NCBI RefSeq assembly: GCF_007748195.1
Contig: NZ_CP037920.1
Span: forward strand, 6,878,062 to 6,942,061
DNA from: Gimesia aquarii
GTDB taxonomy: Bacteria; Planctomycetota; Planctomycetia; Planctomycetales; Planctomycetaceae
Length of the DNA stretch: 64,000 bases
Reading direction: 5' to 3'
In this document: positions 48,701 to 55,854 of the stretch, piece by piece
Layout of the letters: every line of letters begins with the position of its first letter
Numbering within the stretch: the stretch's first letter is position 1
Notes under the pieces: generated by a model
Seen by the model: only the letters and a program-made list of their open reading frames with translations
What the model was told of the DNA's origin: nothing
The model's database searches: none
Made by a program: the position numbers and the translations under genes

Positions 48701-51493
48701 CAGAGTATTACCATTTCAATAGTCGATACAGATCTGGTAGAAACTGACGAAAAGTTTCTTGTCAATTTATTTAACATTCAGGCAAATGGCGCAAATCTCA
48801 TTTTTGCAGATAATCAGGCAGAAGTTACGATTATAGATGATGATGACCCCTATTTATCAATCAGTGATCTCACAGTGAATGAGGCGGATGGCACAGCATC
48901 CGTTATTGTTTCTCTGGAGAAGCCAGTTAATACCGCCGTCAGTGTCGACTATATCACCGCCGATCAATCCGCCTTAAATTCGATCGATTATTCGTTTCAA
49001 TCTGGCACTTTGATCTTCAATCCGGGAGAGCAATCGAAGACCATTGAAATTTCGATTCTTGATAATGCCATTGTCGAAGGAATCGAAACATTTCTTGTCA
49101 ATTTGCGAAATATGCAAACCAGCAGCCCCGAAGTGATTCTCGCTGATGATCAGGCGGAAATTACCATCGTTGATGATGATCAGGCCACGTTTTCGATCGA
49201 CGATCTTTCAGTCGATGAAACGGCGGGAACCGCTAAGCTGAAAGTGTCTCTGAATCGCCCGGTTCATACCACAGTCAGTGTTGACTTCGCGACCGCTGAC
49301 AGTTCGGCCTCAAATTTCACAGATTATTTATCCCAGTCAGGCACACTTACGTTTTTCCCAGGGCAGCAGTCAAAATACATTACGATTCCCATTCTGGATT
49401 CCAGTCTTGTGGAAGGCACGGAACGATTTTTCGTGAACCTGACCAACATTCAGTCCAACGGTGCTCAAGTAACTTTTGCAGATGATCAGTCAGAAGTCAC
49501 GATCATGGATGACGATCAAGCCAACTTATCAATCAACGATCTAACCGTGAATGAAGCGGCAGGAACTGCAACCCTGACGGTAGCGTTAGACCAACCAGTT
49601 CAAGCAAATATCAACGTTGATTTCTCTACAGTTGATCAATCAGCGTTCGCCTCTGACGACTATCTCTCGCACTCTGGTACGCTGACCTTCAACCCGAATG
49701 AGCAAATCAAAACGATTACTATTTCGATCATCGATTCCGATCTGGTGGAACTTGATGAAACGTTTCTGGTGAAACTCTCCAACCTGCAGACGAACGGCGC
49801 TGATATTCTTCTGATAGATGACCAGGCTAAAGTAACCGTCATAGATGATGACCAAGCCAGAATTACCATCAATGACATTTCAGTTGATGAACATGCCGGC
49901 ACGGCCACTGTGACGGTTTCTCTCGATCAACCCGTTGATTCTGCAGTCAGTGTCGATTTTACAACCGCTGATCAAAGTGCGAATCAGACCAATGACTATC
50001 TCACCTCAGCCGGTACTCTGACCTTCAATCCGGGTGAGCAATCAAAAACCATTACCATTTCCATCGTGGATTCGGATCTGCTGGAACGCGATGAAACTTT
50101 CCTGGTGAATCTGTCTAATATTCAAGCAGGTGGTCGTGATGTCATCTTCGCCGATGATCAGGCAGAAGTCACTATTATTGATGACGAGACTGCCACAGCC
50201 AGGGTTGACCTACGTGTAGTTCATGATCCTACAAATACACTCCCCAATGGAGAAGCAGGTTCACTTCCTGATAGTGTGGAGTGGGTTAAAGAATGGTCTT
50301 CCTATTGGGTTGAAGTCTGGGTTGATGCCAGTAGCTCAACTCATCAAGGGATCTTTTCCGTACAATTCAATCTTGACTATAACACAGAATATACATCGGC
50401 CACAGAAATTCAATTTGGTGCCAGCTTTACTCAAAATCAAGCTGGATCGATTAACGATGCGACAGGAGCCATCGAAGGTCTGTTTGCGGAAACGAATACA
50501 TTGGATCTGGGATCCAACGACCATCTTCTGTTTGCCCGTATCAAATTTCAACCGCTGGCCGAGGATCAAGTGGAACTGGATTATTCAGGGAAAAACATCG
50601 GCCCTTATGACTTAGGCTTTAATATTAACTCTGCGCAAGTCCATTTAGTTGGTAAGATTCCTGCCACAACCATTTCAGGACAATTTGATGGAGCCAGTAT
50701 CTGGGCAAACCCATATGATTTGAATGATGACGATGCGGTCAATTTTCGAGACCTGATGTTATTCGCCAGCGTCTACAATACGATTCCCAGCGAATCGAGT
50801 TCAGACCATTCCTGGTTTGCTGATCTGAATCAAAGTGATCGAGTTAACTTTAAAGATTTGGTCTTATTTGCCAGTAACTACGGTAAAAGAAAACTCGATC
50901 ATCCAACGATCGTCTATCCTCTGAATTTTCCTCATGCCTGGAACAATCAACTGCTGGTCGATACCACTCAGGGTGAGCCACAGTTGGCACCAGAGACTCT
51001 CTCACAATCAACGGCAGACATCGCACTGAATAATGTGGTCGAACATGTCAGTCCTCAGCTTAGTCCCAGCCAAAATGAAACACTGGAAGACATCGATATT
51101 CAGGTTATTGATCTGCAAGGCGATACCCTGGGCCGTGCTGTTTCCGGCACAATTTATATTGACGCCGATGCAGCAGGATATGGCTGGTTTGTGGACGCGA
51201 CGCCTGGTGATAGTAGTGAGTTCGAAATTGAGAGCCAATTATCGCTCATCGCCCTGCCCGACACTGATGCCGCGGGCCGCGTTGATCTCTGGTCGGTCAT
51301 CATGCACGAACTCGGCCATCTGTTGGGATACGAACATGAAGACACAGGGCTGATGCAAGACACCCTACCTCCCGGAGTGCGCAGGCTTCCCTCCTGGGAA
51401 TTGAACATTGACCTGGGAAACAACTCCCTGCCCGAAGAAGCAGACTCCTTCTTTCTGACTATCCAGGATCAAACTGAGTTAGTCCCCTTTTAA
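42722..51493 (+). CDS. Giant secreted Calx-beta repeat protein with dockerin-like and metzincin-like C-terminus
   Basis: About 2923 residues from the ATG at 42722, chosen because its start (MLLTNWLKSIASHCR) matches the start of the neighbouring paralogue; the open frame extends to 42602. A basic N-terminal region ends in the LEDRTML motif near residue 50, the planctomycete-type start of giant surface proteins. Then come a Calx-beta domain (about 55-180), FG-GAP-type beta-propeller repeats (about 180-566), about 17 Calx-beta repeats (568-2493), a cohesin-like domain (2493-2656), paired dockerin-like calcium repeats (DLNDDDAVNFRDLMLFA, DLNQSDRVNFKDLVLFA) and a metzincin-type domain with HELGHLLGYEH at residue 2862 and a possible Met-turn (GLMQ). 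It is likely a secreted calcium-dependent adhesive or proteolytic surface protein. No classical signal peptide or anchor is seen. Confidence 0.88.
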   Translation: MLLTNWLKSIASHCRPFRPRHHRHQRSRILNRYQPALSRRMIGCEELEDRTMLTSMISINDLSWVEGDVGSTIVTFIVTRTGDSPGDLNENLAVDFTTLDGSAQSDDNDYVAVSGTLDFEASDTSTRQTKTIQVQMLGDYIQEGDESFQIVLSTQMSGVTFVKDTGILTIFDDEYHRVEETQTLAPPAPLIEESHFGQVIAVDGDYMVVSAPDSDLAGSDAGAAYIYWRNRFGTADETDDTWSYHSTLTAFDGAEYDHFGSTVAISGDTLVIGASGADLSESDEGAAYVYRLSGGLWQLESKLTASDAGAGDNFGSDVAIENDLIVIGADLYDVPNNSNSGAAYMFSRSGNTWSENQILTATEFYSSNNNFGTSVDIKNGEVFVAARRAKIDHDGAGVGSIFTFQNNAGIWEVQQQLTLSFNNYYDYAGPDLSVSGNHLAIIADDYSYVYMYENRDGIWEFHQQVYVFSPTYSQMQIRSIDLKETTLVVGSTATRSAADYAGAISEYNLIRDKWTRTQNYYGSSIDNTTGFGTGIAMADSQIITGAPNTDSTVLESGLVHVLGPFVPGYEISDVFEYEGDSGETLFEFTIERKASKPGDLNFASSIDFATLDGTATIADGDYQAQSGTLTFNADPDVISQTQTVTIVVNGDDQYEGGEAFYLELSNPTNGSQLLDPQGKASIGGDDYAIVRVAESEVIVNEADGIAQLTLTLDEVFSEDVVIGFSFEESSARLGDDFGFNFFPLTVTIPAGQLSATFSIDIVEDNIAEDDEQFWIYLHSGSNYRAVSFGPTIVKILNDDFIELSIDDAVVNENQSYVTLFVRASEPVRLPLVVYHATQDNSATRPDDYTSPPGGSRFATGDRTISTFTIPIVNDLNWEPNESFFVNLTGVSIYNIDNPPVVFIDNQAEVTIIDDDGPNVSIRDVTVDEDAGDATLTVSLQNAATFPINVDYTTANNTAIQTEDFSPTSGTVTFAPGETTVTFTVPIIDSAFSEETESFFVNLSNLVVASGPPIPIDIRDPQAEVTIIDDDYYYLTIGHQSVNEADGTVSLTVKLDQALPTAMDVDFSTINHTAIAGTDYQSTTGTVSFSPGETEKTITIPIIDDYLVENLEGFYVRLNNLQTNGSNVTINMSQAYVRIHDEDQYYLTIDDQTINESDGTATLTVTLDHALPKTLTVDYSSLGETATTNVDFQATTGTLTFNPGDLTKTITIPITDDAFVEGTETFFVKLSNQQTTGGVVSFIQDQSQITIRDDDQAFVSINDVTVNEDDGMATLTVTLDQTVNTTINIGLKTQNQTAHDRRDYETNYASLIFEPGETSKEIQIGILEDNIVELAETFLVVLELNNPESGAQILFTDNQSEITILDNDQATLRIADLTVDETDGVAIVKVSLDNPVSTSVSFDYETIDQTASSPDDFTSVNNNGVINPGKTYFDIIIPIIDDTQFENSETMLVNLTNLQASDADVIFADDQGIVTIYDSLSTQIDIQDISVDEDEGEATVLVTLTTPVDTIVNIDYTTANGSAVEISDFLARSGTLVFQPGETTKSVTIPIVYSPMVEPDKFFNFKVSNFLINGTDTLIEDDQVEIEIHDRDRAKISLPEDFSVQESDGLVTVTLSMDRPVSTPVEINYFIIQVSAKASKDYTDVFGTLRFNPGEQTKSFTIPIIDDELIESDETFRIILNRLENNNSDVIIDGIGADITIIDNDQGTLSISDLTVSEDDGYVYVNLSLTKALGSSLYVFYETVDQTATQPDDYSPRSDRVELLAGYLSRTFSFILKEDTIMEGTETFQINLLSITYSDIFDISLANNSATITILDDDFPRISIEDITIDESAGEAQIIVSSSHPPVSPFSVDFSTSNDTAVNSDDYLSQSGTLTFDIGEQTKTITVPIIESDQVEADEKFLINLFNLQTNGTQVELVDDQAVVIITDNDESQVTVSDVTVDETAGTATVTVSLDQPVATIVGIDYETANDTATSSDDYLSQSGTINFLPGEQEQSITISIVDTDLVETDEKFLVNLFNIQANGANLIFADNQAEVTIIDDDDPYLSISDLTVNEADGTASVIVSLEKPVNTAVSVDYITADQSALNSIDYSFQSGTLIFNPGEQSKTIEISILDNAIVEGIETFLVNLRNMQTSSPEVILADDQAEITIVDDDQATFSIDDLSVDETAGTAKLKVSLNRPVHTTVSVDFATADSSASNFTDYLSQSGTLTFFPGQQSKYITIPILDSSLVEGTERFFVNLTNIQSNGAQVTFADDQSEVTIMDDDQANLSINDLTVNEAAGTATLTVALDQPVQANINVDFSTVDQSAFASDDYLSHSGTLTFNPNEQIKTITISIIDSDLVELDETFLVKLSNLQTNGADILLIDDQAKVTVIDDDQARITINDISVDEHAGTATVTVSLDQPVDSAVSVDFTTADQSANQTNDYLTSAGTLTFNPGEQSKTITISIVDSDLLERDETFLVNLSNIQAGGRDVIFADDQAEVTIIDDETATARVDLRVVHDPTNTLPNGEAGSLPDSVEWVKEWSSYWVEVWVDASSSTHQGIFSVQFNLDYNTEYTSATEIQFGASFTQNQAGSINDATGAIEGLFAETNTLDLGSNDHLLFARIKFQPLAEDQVELDYSGKNIGPYDLGFNINSAQVHLVGKIPATTISGQFDGASIWANPYDLNDDDAVNFRDLMLFASVYNTIPSESSSDHSWFADLNQSDRVNFKDLVLFASNYGKRKLDHPTIVYPLNFPHAWNNQLLVDTTQGEPQLAPETLSQSTADIALNNVVEHVSPQLSPSQNETLEDIDIQVIDLQGDTLGRAVSGTIYIDADAAGYGWFVDATPGDSSEFEIESQLSLIALPDTDAAGRVDLWSVIMHELGHLLGYEHEDTGLMQDTLPPGVRRLPSWELNIDLGNNSLPEEADSFFLTIQDQTELVPF
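44425..50195 (+). repeat. Array of about 17 Calx-beta repeats
   Basis: The protein segment repeats roughly every 113 residues (about 340 bases). Each unit has the plan: strand, TVDE/NEADG-type start (for example SVDETAGTATVTVSLDQPV), VDFATADxSA, SxSGTLTFxPGExxKTI, a DE-type acidic turn, and a closing VTIxDDD calcium-binding run. The last six or seven units are closely alike at protein level, which suggests recent internal duplication. Confidence 0.9.
50707..51493 (+). repeat. C-terminal cassette, copy 1 (dockerin-like plus metzincin-like)
   Basis: Aligns without gaps with 54166-54952 at a constant offset of 3459 bases. Identical runs (such as 50934-51062, 129 bases, and 51182-51276, 95 bases) alternate with diverged stretches. 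The cassette carries the dockerin-like repeats and the zinc motif of the giant protein. Confidence 0.9.
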
Positions 51494-51664
51494 AGTGACC
51501 AAAACGCCATAAGTAAAGACCATTATTTCATAAAAACACTCTATTTACAGCTGCGATCGTAATAAAACGATCATTGTATCTGCCCTAAATCGTGTTAATA
51601 TAGGTAGCCTTAAACCAGCTTTACTTACCATAAACCTACCTTATCCCCGCTGGATATTACTAAT

Positions 51665-54600
51665 ATGTTTCGATTTCACTGGCTTACCTCTTTACGGAAC
51701 AAGCTACGCGCGGACTCTACGAGACGCATTCAATCTCAGCGAAAACATGCGCGGCAACTAAGTTTACGAGTAGCAACTGCTTTCGTTTCACGAACTGCTG
51801 CAGAAAGATTAGAAGACCGTACCCTACTGACAGCATTCACGGTTGTGAATACCAACGACTTCGGTACCGGCAGTCTCAGAGAAGCAATCGAACAAGCCAA
51901 TGCTAGCGCGGGTGCAGACACCATTTCTTTCGATGCCAGTCTCGCCGGCCAGACGATTTTTGTTGCTGGTGAAATCACAATTTCTGATGAGTTGACAATT
52001 AATGGACTAGGGGCTGATCAGCTTACATTGAGTGGGAATGGGATTAATCGTCATTTTTACATCAATGACTATGATAATGAGAACCTGTTTTCAGTCGTCA
52101 TGAATGGGCTCACACTGGCTGACGGATATGGGTTCTTTAACGGTATCCATAACCTGAGCGATGGAGGAGCGATCTTCAACTACGAGAGTCTTACTTTGCA
52201 GGATTGTATTTTTTCTAATAATTATGCTCAGGTTGATGGCGGTGCAATTCGAAATAACAGCGGTTCTTTAACAGTCGTCAATTGCTCGTTTTCTGAAAAT
52301 ACAGCATTGAATCAAGGAGGTGCGATCTATAGTGTTGGTGGGCAACTTAGTATCGTTAATTCTCATTTTGTTGATAACTCAGCAAATTTTGGTGGTGGAA
52401 TATACAACATTGCTGCTTTCTCTGAACTGACCATTACAAATTCCACATACTCAGGAAACGAGGCTGAGTGGTATGGCGGCGGTATTTATAATGAGTCGGG
52501 CTCAATACTAGTTACGAATTCTGAGTTTTCTGAAAACTCAGCCGGAATAGGTGGAGGAATATATAACACGAATTTTTCATTTAGCAGTAATCCTGGCATA
52601 GTTACGATTAGAGATACGACGTTCAATAAGAATCATTCGGGGAGTTCTGGAGGAGGCATTTACAATCATGAAACGGTTTTGACACTGGAAAAGAGTATTT
52701 TTACTCAAAACACATCATTCGGCAACGGTGGTGGAATTTCTAATTCTCTTGGAAAACTTAGCATTCAAACTTGTACGTTTATAGGCAACTCAGCAGAAAT
52801 ATCCGGTGGGGGCATCGAAAGTAAAAATGGGTTTGCTTCATATCATCCGTACAGAACAGATAGTATCACAATCAGTGACAGTATCTTTTCAGAAAACACG
52901 GCTTTAAAAGAAGGCGGTGGAATATTTAGTTCTCATGGCGAGATTTCAATTTTTGATACACAACTTATTGGCAATTCCGCAATGAGTAGTGGCGGTGGAA
53001 TCTATACCATATCTTCAGAAACAATCACCATCGAGAACAGCGAGTTGACAGGTAATTCAGCCGCGTTCCAAGGTGGCGGACTTTATGGAGTATTCACATC
53101 CAAAGTATCAATTAATAATAGTACCGTTGCTGCTAATCAATCCGAATCTTTTGGTGGCGGAATCTATGTTCTTGGTGAAGAGTTTACCATTAAAAATAGT
53201 ACACTCTCAGGAAATACATCCGAAACAAAAGGAGGAGGAATTTATTATTCCAGAAGTGGAAGCAATTCTGCCTTTACTATACTCAATTGTACGATTGTTA
53301 GGAATTCTTCTGCGGAGAGTGGAGGTGGGATCTATGCTGACTTTTTTACCTACACAATTATTAATAGTCTGATCGCTGGAAATATTGCAGACTCTGATCC
53401 GCAAGTTTACGGAAGTTATATTGGCTATTCTAATATTATCCAGGATAGCATTAATGGATTAATTGACCCCATTCTGCGAGATAACGGTGGACCAACAAAA
53501 ATACATGCATTACTGCCTGATAGTATTGCGATCAATGCCGGTAATAATGCTGCCGCTACAGATGCTGGTTTAACCAACGATCAACGGGGAGCAGGTTTTG
53601 ATCGTATTATTGGTGACACCGTCGATATCGGTGCTTATGAAGTTCAAACACCTTTCACTCAGCTAGAATTACGAGTCGTCAATTCAAAAACCGCTACACA
53701 AAGTAATGGAGAATCGAGTTCGCTTCCTGACAACCTGACCTGGGTTGATGAATGGAGTAGTTACTGGTTAGAAATCTGGATTAGCACGCCTTCTACAACC
53801 GATTTAGGTATTCTATCGGCTGCACTCAATTTGAGTTACAACACTGCGATTACCACAGCAACCAGTATCGAATATGGTTCTGCATTCACATTGCATCAAA
53901 CAGGAATGATCAACGATGTGACAGGAACGATTGAAAACTTGTCAGCGGAGACAAGCCTGACGGATGTGGGTGATAATCAACATGTGCTTTTTGTCCGAAT
54001 TAAGTTTGAGTCCACTTCTGACGATGCGATCGACCTGGACTTGCAAAGCCTAAGCATGAATCCCCAAAGCTCTGAATTTTTGATCAAACAACCAGAAATT
54101 CGTTTTGTCGGAGGCTCTCTCAGCGAAGAGGTTCATGGCCCTTCACCTGAAACACAAATCTACGCGAATCCTTACGATTTAAACGATGACGATGCAATCA
54201 ATTTTAAAGACCTGATGTTATTCGCCAGTGCCTACAATACGATTCCCAGCGAATCGAGTTCAGACTATTCCTGGTTTGCTGATCTGAATCAAAGTGATCG
54301 AGTCAACTTTAAAGATTTGATCTTATTTGCCAGTAATTACGGTAAGCGGAAATCAAATCAATCTACGATTGTATATCCTCAGAATTTTCCTTATGCCTGG
54401 AACAATCAACTGCTGGTCGATACCACTCAGGGTGAGCCACAGTTGGCACCAGAGACTCTCTCACAATCAACGGCAGACATCGCACTGAATAATGTGGTCG
54501 AACATGTCAGTCCTCAGCTTAACCCCAGCCAGAATGAAACGCTGGAGCAAATCGACATTCATGTCGTTGACCTCGAAGGCAATACTCTGGGCCGCGCTGC

Positions 54601-54952
54601 TTCCGGTACGATTTATATCGATGCCAACGCCGCGGGATACGGCTGGTTTGTGGACGCGACGCCTGGTGATAGTAGTGAGTTCGAAATTGAGAGCCAATTA
54701 TCGCTCATCGCCCTGCCCGACACTGATGCCGCGGGACGCGTTGATCTCTGGTCGGTCATCATGCATGAACTCGGCCATCTATTAGGTTTCGAACATGAAG
54801 ACACAGGGCTGATGCAAGACACCCTGCCTCCCGGAGTGCGCAGGCTTCCCTCCTGGGAATTGAACATCGATCTGGGAAACAGCTACCTGCCCGAAGAAGC
54901 AGACTCCTTCTTTCTGACTATCCAGGATCAAACTGAGTTAGTGCCCTTTTAA
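51665..54952 (+). CDS. Secreted right-handed beta-helix protein with the same C-terminal cassette
   Basis: 1095 residues. The N-terminus is basic (MFRFHWLTSLRNKLR) and carries LEDRTLLTAF at about residues 49-58. Residues 60-640 are parallel beta-helix repeats with the GGAIYN/GGGIYN and NS-type motifs of chlamydial polymorphic membrane proteins, closing with GGPTKIHALLPDSIAINAG, the choice-of-anchor Q-type end. Residues about 655-830 are a cohesin-like domain, 835-895 paired dockerin-like repeats, and the tail carries HELGHLLGFEH at residue 1034. It lies 171 bases after the giant Calx-beta gene on the same strand, so it may be co-transcribed or separately driven. Probably a secreted adhesive or degradative surface protein; the passenger differs while the tail is shared. 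Confidence 0.88.
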   Translation: MFRFHWLTSLRNKLRADSTRRIQSQRKHARQLSLRVATAFVSRTAAERLEDRTLLTAFTVVNTNDFGTGSLREAIEQANASAGADTISFDASLAGQTIFVAGEITISDELTINGLGADQLTLSGNGINRHFYINDYDNENLFSVVMNGLTLADGYGFFNGIHNLSDGGAIFNYESLTLQDCIFSNNYAQVDGGAIRNNSGSLTVVNCSFSENTALNQGGAIYSVGGQLSIVNSHFVDNSANFGGGIYNIAAFSELTITNSTYSGNEAEWYGGGIYNESGSILVTNSEFSENSAGIGGGIYNTNFSFSSNPGIVTIRDTTFNKNHSGSSGGGIYNHETVLTLEKSIFTQNTSFGNGGGISNSLGKLSIQTCTFIGNSAEISGGGIESKNGFASYHPYRTDSITISDSIFSENTALKEGGGIFSSHGEISIFDTQLIGNSAMSSGGGIYTISSETITIENSELTGNSAAFQGGGLYGVFTSKVSINNSTVAANQSESFGGGIYVLGEEFTIKNSTLSGNTSETKGGGIYYSRSGSNSAFTILNCTIVRNSSAESGGGIYADFFTYTIINSLIAGNIADSDPQVYGSYIGYSNIIQDSINGLIDPILRDNGGPTKIHALLPDSIAINAGNNAAATDAGLTNDQRGAGFDRIIGDTVDIGAYEVQTPFTQLELRVVNSKTATQSNGESSSLPDNLTWVDEWSSYWLEIWISTPSTTDLGILSAALNLSYNTAITTATSIEYGSAFTLHQTGMINDVTGTIENLSAETSLTDVGDNQHVLFVRIKFESTSDDAIDLDLQSLSMNPQSSEFLIKQPEIRFVGGSLSEEVHGPSPETQIYANPYDLNDDDAINFKDLMLFASAYNTIPSESSSDYSWFADLNQSDRVNFKDLILFASNYGKRKSNQSTIVYPQNFPYAWNNQLLVDTTQGEPQLAPETLSQSTADIALNNVVEHVSPQLNPSQNETLEQIDIHVVDLEGNTLGRAASGTIYIDANAAGYGWFVDATPGDSSEFEIESQLSLIALPDTDAAGRVDLWSVIMHELGHLLGFEHEDTGLMQDTLPPGVRRLPSWELNIDLGNSYLPEEADSFFLTIQDQTELVPF
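54166..54952 (+). repeat. C-terminal cassette, copy 2
   Basis: The partner of the copy at 50707-51493 (offset 3459 bases). The two copies end at the same residue and have the same final EEADSFFLTIQDQTELV peptide. Confidence 0.9.
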
Positions 54953-55182
54953 ATCGTTTTCCGATTTTCTGAAGCAATAAAATAGAGCTATCTCTCTGAT
55001 CTGACAAACCATTCCCTATGGCAATTTGGATTGCACTCTAGTCATAAAATGTGCAATCATACTGCGACACAGTATTACCTCCTTGTAGTTTGATTACTGT
55101 TTTTGAAAACAAGGATGGAACCTCTTTTCTTTAGCTGATAAGCGTAAATTTAAATTAACAAGACAAAGCTTCGAGGAAAAGA

Positions 55183-55593
55183 ATGCAACTGTCTACCGAA
55201 TTACTGGGATGGTTGGCCGTCGCTTCGGTAATCACGTTCATCGGAACAATCATCATGATTCCGATATTGGTGGTCCGAATTCCGGTTGACTATTTCATGC
55301 GTAAAGAACGAGGATCTCTGCCCTGGGCTTCGCGGCACCCTGTCGTTCGAGTCATTCTACTGACAGGTAAAAACCTTTTCGGCTTCCTGTTTATAGGAGT
55401 CGGCATCTTATTACTGGCACTGCCGGGCCAGGGGCTTGTGACAATTATCATTGGAATTTTGTTGATTGACTTTCCGGGCAAGTTTAAACTCGAACGCTGG
55501 ATCATTTCACAAAAACCAGCCCTCCGCAGCATCAACTGGCTGCGACGACGCTCAAATTGCCCACCGTTAGAGATCCCGGAAGATCTAAAATAG
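55183..55593 (+). CDS. Small membrane protein, PGPGW-like
   Basis: 136 residues with GAGGA a few bases upstream of the ATG. One membrane helix is near residues 8-32 and a second near 65-95 (GFLFIGVGILLLALPGQGLVTII split at LPGQG), followed by a basic cytoplasmic tail (FPGKFKLERWIIS, LRRR). The helix-LPGxG-helix layout matches the putative transmembrane PGPGW family. Function is unknown. It stands alone between the beta-helix gene and the minus-strand hydrolase operon. Confidence 0.75.
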   Translation: MQLSTELLGWLAVASVITFIGTIIMIPILVVRIPVDYFMRKERGSLPWASRHPVVRVILLTGKNLFGFLFIGVGILLLALPGQGLVTIIIGILLIDFPGKFKLERWIISQKPALRSINWLRRRSNCPPLEIPEDLK

Positions 55594-55650
55594 GTCTCAT
55601 ACAGGATTGATTTAACGGGTAATAGAAAAGAGAAAGAATTCTGCTTGAGA

Positions 55651-55854
55651 TTAAGAAAAACGTACCAGCAAAAGAAAGTAGGGCGAAAAGCTCAAAGCAA
55701 CCATGCCCCGTATCTCCTCATAAATCAGTTTCCATATCATGCAGACACAGCGGAGTAGAGCAACTTCTGAAATTCCGTGAACTTGCTCTGTGAAATAGAA
55801 CTCAGGTAACTTGCCAATCCGTTGTAGCAATTCAAAGCATTGACCTTCAATCAA
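55651..55854 (-). CDS. Possible 67-residue ORF at the end of the hydrolase operon
   Basis: An open frame starts with TTG at 55854, overlapping the stop of the metallo-hydrolase (TTGA). It encodes a hydrophobic-tailed peptide (MVALSFSPYFLLL near its end). I do not recognise it. Translational coupling makes it worth recording, but a chance frame or a transposase relic is at least as likely. Confidence 0.2.
   Translation of the reverse strand: MIEGQCFELLQRIGKLPEFYFTEQVHGISEVALLRCVCMIWKLIYEEIRGMVALSFSPYFLLLVRFS

Noticed and set aside
44425..50195. Periodic DNA repeats that could suggest a CRISPR array or satellite
   Set aside because: The period is about 340 bases and in frame with Calx-beta protein repeats. 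There are no short identical repeats with unique spacers.
51555..51572. GATCGT/ACGATC hairpin after the giant gene as a terminator
   Set aside because: Only 6 bp of stem and no T run, so termination between the two giant genes cannot be claimed.
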